Below, in pieces: positions 40,401-42,403 of a stretch of DNA of 42,403 nucleotides; positions within the stretch are counted from its first letter, which is position 1; every line of letters starts with the position of its first letter. Source of the DNA: a bacterium (lineage in GTDB: Bacteria; Bacillota; Bacilli; Lactobacillales; Streptococcaceae). The DNA lies in NCBI GenBank assembly GCA_905221065.1, contig CAJNBS010000014.1, positions 1-42,403 on the forward strand, written 5' to 3'. The position numbers and the translations under genes were made by a program. The notes beneath the pieces are model-generated. The model worked only from the letters and a program-made list of their open reading frames with translations, did not search any database and had not been told where the DNA came from.

Positions 40401-42403
40401 AACCATACTACAACTAACATTACGATTAAAGTCCAAGAACAAAAAGATAAGTACACTCCAAAAGGTGAAGGGTTAACAGTAAATCAAGGTCACGAAATTA
40501 CAGATGATGAAGTGAAAGCTAAAGTAAAAGATTACGCACCGGGAACACTAACAGTTACAAGCAAACCATCAACAGCAACAACTGGTACTGTAGGAAATGC
40601 AGTAGTAACAGTTACGTACCCAGATGGATCAACTGATGAAGTGAAAGTACCAGTCACTGTAAAAGACGTAACAGGCCCAACAATTAAAGCTGACGGTGCA
40701 ACAGTAACAAGAAATGAACCAATTACACCAATTCCGGTAAATGTAGCGGATAATGAAGGTGGACGTGGATTACGTGAAGAAAATCCAGTCGAAGTAACAG
40801 GATTACCAGATGGCTTAACTTATGCAAATGGAGAAATTACAGGAACACCTGCAAAAACAGCTGAAAAAGGTGGTTATACTGTAACAATCAAAGCAACTGA
40901 TAAAGATGGTAACTCTACAGAAAAACAAATTACTATCACAGTTCAAACTCAAGCAGAGAAATATACTCCAACAGGAGATGGTCTGAAAGTTGATCAAGGT
41001 CATACAATTACTAATGATGAAGTGACAGATAAAGTAAAAGATAACGGACCAGGAACTCTGACTGTTACAAGCACACCACCAACATCAACATTTGGCGATG
41101 CAGGAAATGCAATTGTAAAAGTAACCTATCCAGATGGTTCAACTGATGAAGTGAAAGTACCAGTAACTGTATCAGACGTAACAGGCCCAATAGTTACAGC
41201 TGAAGGTGCAACCGTAACGAAAAATGAACCAATTAAACCGATTAAAGTAACTGTAACGGATAATGAAGGTGGACGTGGATTACGTGAAGAAAATCCAGTC
41301 GAAGTAACAGGCTTACCAGAAGGATTAACATATGCAAATGGAGAAATTACAGGAACACCAACAGGAAATAAAGGTGATTACTCTGTAACGATTAAAGCGT
41401 ATGATAAGGATGGTAATGAAACGACTGAAACAATCACAATTAAAGTCCAAGAACAAGCGGATAAATATACTCCAACAGGAGAAGGTTTAACGGTTGATCA
41501 AAATCATGTGATTGAAGATTCAGAAGTTATTGCTAAAGTTAAAGGTAATGGACCGGGAACTGTTACAGTTGTAAGTAAACCATCAACATCTACAAAAGGT
41601 AATGTTGGAAATGCGGTTGCTAAAGTAACATATCCAGATGGGTCAAGTGAAGAAGTAACAGTACCAGTAACAGTACGAGACGTAACAGGTCCAACAGTTA
41701 CAGCTGAAGGTGCAACCGTAACGAAAAACGAACCAATCACACCAATTCCAGTAACGGTTGCGGATAACGAAGGTGGATCAGGCTTAAGAGAAGAAAATCC
41801 AGTCGAAGTAACAGATTTACCAGACGGATTAACTTATGCGAATGGACAAATTACAGGAACACCAACAGGAAATAAAGGTAACTATACTGTAACTATCAAA
41901 GCACATGATAAGGACGGCAATGTAACGACACAAACGATTACGATTAAAGTCCAAGAACAAGCGGATAAATACAATCCTAAGTATGATGATGGAAATGGCA
42001 AACCAGGAACTAAGGTAGAAATCCCATTGAAAGAGGAAGCTGGTAAAACAATTCCAGAAGGTACTAAGTTCCACAGTAATACGCCAGGCATCACAGTCGA
42101 CAAAGATGGAAAAGTAACTGTCACAATTCCAGAAGGAGCGAAACCAGGCGATAAGATTACAGGTGAAATCACCGTAACTTACCCAGATGGCTCAACCGAT
42201 ACAGTACCAGTAGAAGTGACTGTCACAAACCAAGACAAAGACATCTACACACCAGAGTACGACAAGGAAAATGGCAAACCAGGTGGAACAGTTGAGTTAC
42301 CATTGAAAGAAAAAGACGGTAAAACAATTCCAGAAGGTACTAAGTTCCACAGTAATACGCCAGGCATCACAGTCGACAAAGATGGAAAAGTAACTGTCAC
42401 AAT
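34461..42403 (+). CDS. Giant YSIRK-signal repeat adhesin, 5' part (runs off right edge)
   Basis: ATG 34461 follows AGGAGG at 34451-34456. The frame stays open to the window end (2647 codons), so the C-terminus and anchor are not seen. In order: a YSIRK signal peptide (RFSIRKYSFGAASVAVAALM, cleavage near Ala48), a charged helical region (about 90-280), a GSHDPRNGQSMGQG linker, small beta modules (about 310-470), a globular region (about 475-790, with SWMDYAHPDNTWW) that I cannot assign and that may be the binding region, further beta modules, seven units of about 170 residues (1390-2503) pairing an Ig-like (He_PIG-like) and a Rib/YPDG-type domain, then longer 92-residue Rib-type repeats. It should be exported by Sec and anchored by sortase, probably as an adhesin. 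The ligand is unknown. Confidence 0.93.
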   Translation, partial: MEHKSNAYKVNRQQREKVLRFSIRKYSFGAASVAVAALMFLGARVVSADSVSGTTAQSTASVVDPKEKDKSPVDTKEIAENKVEVANNSLENKEGAITENSTITVDKTQLRKVVEELNALLSTKLNLADSVVSPVKDRLQKGKEALESSELAQKDIDELVELLSKDVTVVSAAKESTEVQVDKTENQGAIVASASSSEVRASEESQTVSAKKDALKVSVDQLQAAVLELPEHETSKEVLEKANELLGLAQGVLENTTVSLNEVEEMNKLVKRMFNSVKIATMRLSSGSHDPRNGQSMGQGSGLRSAAIDKTTKQGSLGIVVADSGFITGYATPSSTIEIKKNGQKILTSKLDDTGSFKLNAPGIKVGDRVELVVNGQSVYNTTVSPVDTVSFNDSLAGIAQVDGYTATEADVEISIGGRKYTTRSQSNGYFTVNVDKNLMVKDATITAVVKKNGKEVGRGTSNVRETKVTDFGVGWNKNPMINYSERDVYSPDTKQYAFVSVGTADKAYDNIRVYREERIEKDGNKYYYWMLDSGPAANAQAGLSKKISLTIPRTVGDPYDFTYTKYQNGTQTSHKEYANATAWEHENSNYRAYVKNGERRSGASYTENLGSWMDYAHPDNTWWRNIYRDSRKDGTDRNKDAASRVKDMYGITTGGLIYNLGRGVIEDKMNVVAGQRTIITFKTKILEGDELDQSIMSDWGNKNKNNPMLADIKKRLANDPYLAYGGYTDLGYVRYREGQNAIIGTLPLKPEEAERYNLKPKAKEQSTKVGVIPDAYNSIANPNELPAGTTYRWFKDPDVSRPTAPNAPVYGKVEVIIPERGTFIVDAPVHVVDDKAATPIATAKDNGDVTAKPQDSTKVDKIKVSFTGEDNKPKTAEGTKGTNGKWTVNNPDVRIDANTGEITIPANKVKDLTEVTAVTKNGNGADSDPARATAKDVQKPQATLNGVTLTETANTPIFTVYRGAEFNPELKVWDNSGTISKVTVGNLPGGVSASNFTAQTGKDGSSEDKKYKTRLSSGRVLDTQTLGEHTATLHVEGSSATDSRDLKFKYRVVDITTKNLENGVAKVPVGSTLNVPNSRTNVDAHNYLKVVDSQDQSDRGNSHLPQGMTWTWKAGDNLDPGTTLDNSGKYTRNATAQFPSSVTDNNSTTRTTFAPTEIKRPVVLAVTPTAPSVVANENGSVTVTPPTRPNGTTPQDIDTITLTYTPTGKTTPETVTVAKSGNNWTVNGKTTDKVSVTPAGVVTISDLEVADGKEVTAKVSKTIGNNVVLESPVAKQNAKDAQKPTLTITPSNQTVVEGEKVEFTVTATDNTSVTLDAKDFLNKYFGRMNAGKATSTPVKTTETEKVVRISITTSAEDIGKQNTITFNAADNDGNNADPVNFNFTVTARDTVGPTITANGATVTKNEPIAPISVTAVDNPGGVGLRDKNPIEVTGLPTGLTYANNRITGTPTAGKGDYPVTITAHDKNGNSTTTNITIKVQEQADKYNPTGARLTVNQNHVITDNEVTAKVTNFGPGKLTVQSKPTSTATAGSAGNAVVKVTYPDGSHDTVTVPVTVSDVTGPTITAEETTVTKNEEITPIPITAEDNAGGVGMRETNPITVSNLPSGLTYSNGKITGTTSARKGFYTLTITAYDKNNTPSTKRVRINVQEQADKYAPTATELTVNQNEDITIEKLTPKVNNPGGGTLSLVSKPSTATAGSAGNAVVKVTYSDGSHDLVNVPIKVKDVTGPTITADNATVTNREDITPISVTAKDNTGGVGMRDTNPIVVTGLPSGLTYANGQITGKPTGTAGESTVTITAYDKNDNPTTTTIKITVQSQADAHNPRGERLTVDQNHVIEDSEVIAKVKDYAPATQLTVKSKPTTETVGDATDAVVTVTYPDGSSEDVLVPVTVRDVSVPDTTGPTITADGSTVTKNEPIKPILVTAEDNPGGVGLRDDNPIVVDGLPNGLTFKDGKITGTPTAPAGDYPVTITAFDKKGNHTTTNITIKVQEQKDKYTPKGEGLTVNQGHEITDDEVKAKVKDYAPGTLTVTSKPSTATTGTVGNAVVTVTYPDGSTDEVKVPVTVKDVTGPTIKADGATVTRNEPITPIPVNVADNEGGRGLREENPVEVTGLPDGLTYANGEITGTPAKTAEKGGYTVTIKATDKDGNSTEKQITITVQTQAEKYTPTGDGLKVDQGHTITNDEVTDKVKDNGPGTLTVTSTPPTSTFGDAGNAIVKVTYPDGSTDEVKVPVTVSDVTGPIVTAEGATVTKNEPIKPIKVTVTDNEGGRGLREENPVEVTGLPEGLTYANGEITGTPTGNKGDYSVTIKAYDKDGNETTETITIKVQEQADKYTPTGEGLTVDQNHVIEDSEVIAKVKGNGPGTVTVVSKPSTSTKGNVGNAVAKVTYPDGSSEEVTVPVTVRDVTGPTVTAEGATVTKNEPITPIPVTVADNEGGSGLREENPVEVTDLPDGLTYANGQITGTPTGNKGNYTVTIKAHDKDGNVTTQTITIKVQEQADKYNPKYDDGNGKPGTKVEIPLKEEAGKTIPEGTKFHSNTPGITVDKDGKVTVTIPEGAKPGDKITGEITVTYPDGSTDTVPVEVTVTNQDKDIYTPEYDKENGKPGGTVELPLKEKDGKTIPEGTKFHSNTPGITVDKDGKVTVT
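38628..41969 (+). repeat. Seven units of 504-522 bp in the giant adhesin
   Basis: Units start with the D(V/T)xGPTI codons at 38628, 39135, 39639, 40161, 40665, 41175 and 41679. Each couples a TVTKNEPI...GLPxGLTYANG...ITGTP domain to a LTVxQNHxI...NAVVKVTYPDGS domain. The seventh unit keeps only the first domain before a different repeat type begins. Confidence 0.9.
42042..42403 (+). repeat. 276-bp repeat type running off the right edge
   Basis: Bases 42042-42127 and 42318-42403 are identical over 86 bases, 276 bp apart (92 residues, Rib-like, with TIPEGTKFHSNTPGITVDKD). The window ends inside the second copy, so more copies probably follow. Confidence 0.85.

Noticed and set aside
36788..42172. 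Many minus-strand frames of 60-165 codons opposite the giant adhesin
   Set aside because: They arise from Thr/Val-rich repeat coding on the other strand; no ribosome sites or promoters.

Overview
The window looks like the chromosome of a Mitis-group streptococcus: Streptococcus pneumoniae or a close relative such as S. mitis, S. pseudopneumoniae or S. oralis. The reasons are pneumococcal-type BOX repeats, a recognisable vex1-vex2-vex3 / vncR-vncS / fba block, low-GC genes with extended -10 promoters, and YSIRK/LPXTG surface proteins. Assignment is by reading and remembered family features only; no database search was run.

Layout. (a) 1-3618 is the 3' end of a large LPXTG adhesin cut by the left edge. 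(b) 3786-7424 is vex1-vex2-vex3, an FtsX/MacB-type ABC exporter with BOX elements in both internal gaps. (c) 7775-10780 is a secreted LysM protein with about 38 Pro/Ala/Glu-rich decapeptides. It sits between the transporter and its two-component system. (d) 11050-13031 is vncR-vncS, then fba (13172-14053). (e) 14335-16934 is a three-gene ABC-2 type exporter. (f) 17035-17107 is a tRNA-Thr(CGT), then a small membrane protein. (g) At 18048/18155 a divergent pair is probably transcribed without leaders. The rightward unit holds a radical SAM protein, a YtqB-like methyltransferase, a small helical protein, a CPA1 Na+/H+ antiporter and a YihY/BrkB membrane protein. (h) queA and nagB are divergent; nagB has a NagR-type operator and a cre-like site. 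(i) A rhomboid-type membrane protease gene lies between nagB and rpsU. (j) hprK-lgt-DUF948-YtxH form an operon. (k) 29118-33929 encodes a wall-anchored protein combining a class-3-lipase-like hydrolase, a calcium-loop motif and G5-like repeats. (l) From 34461 to the right edge runs the first 2647 codons of a giant YSIRK adhesin with about 170-residue repeats.

How the parts fit. The housekeeping genes (glycolysis, amino-sugar use, carbon-catabolite signalling through HprK, lipoprotein maturation, tRNA modification, ion balance) form a conserved backbone. Four long repeat-rich surface or secreted proteins are set into it and make up nearly half of the sequence. Lgt and the wall-anchoring signals show that the cell depends on both lipoprotein and sortase routes.

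Most interesting for follow-up: a perfect 10 x 9-bp tandem repeat that starts at the predicted transcription start of the giant adhesin, a likely phase-variation switch; the wall-anchored lipase-like protein; the LysM protein separating vex from vnc, with its structured leader and an unidentified duplicated C-terminal domain; and the divergent leaderless pair. I saw no CRISPR array, prophage, integrase or intact insertion sequence.
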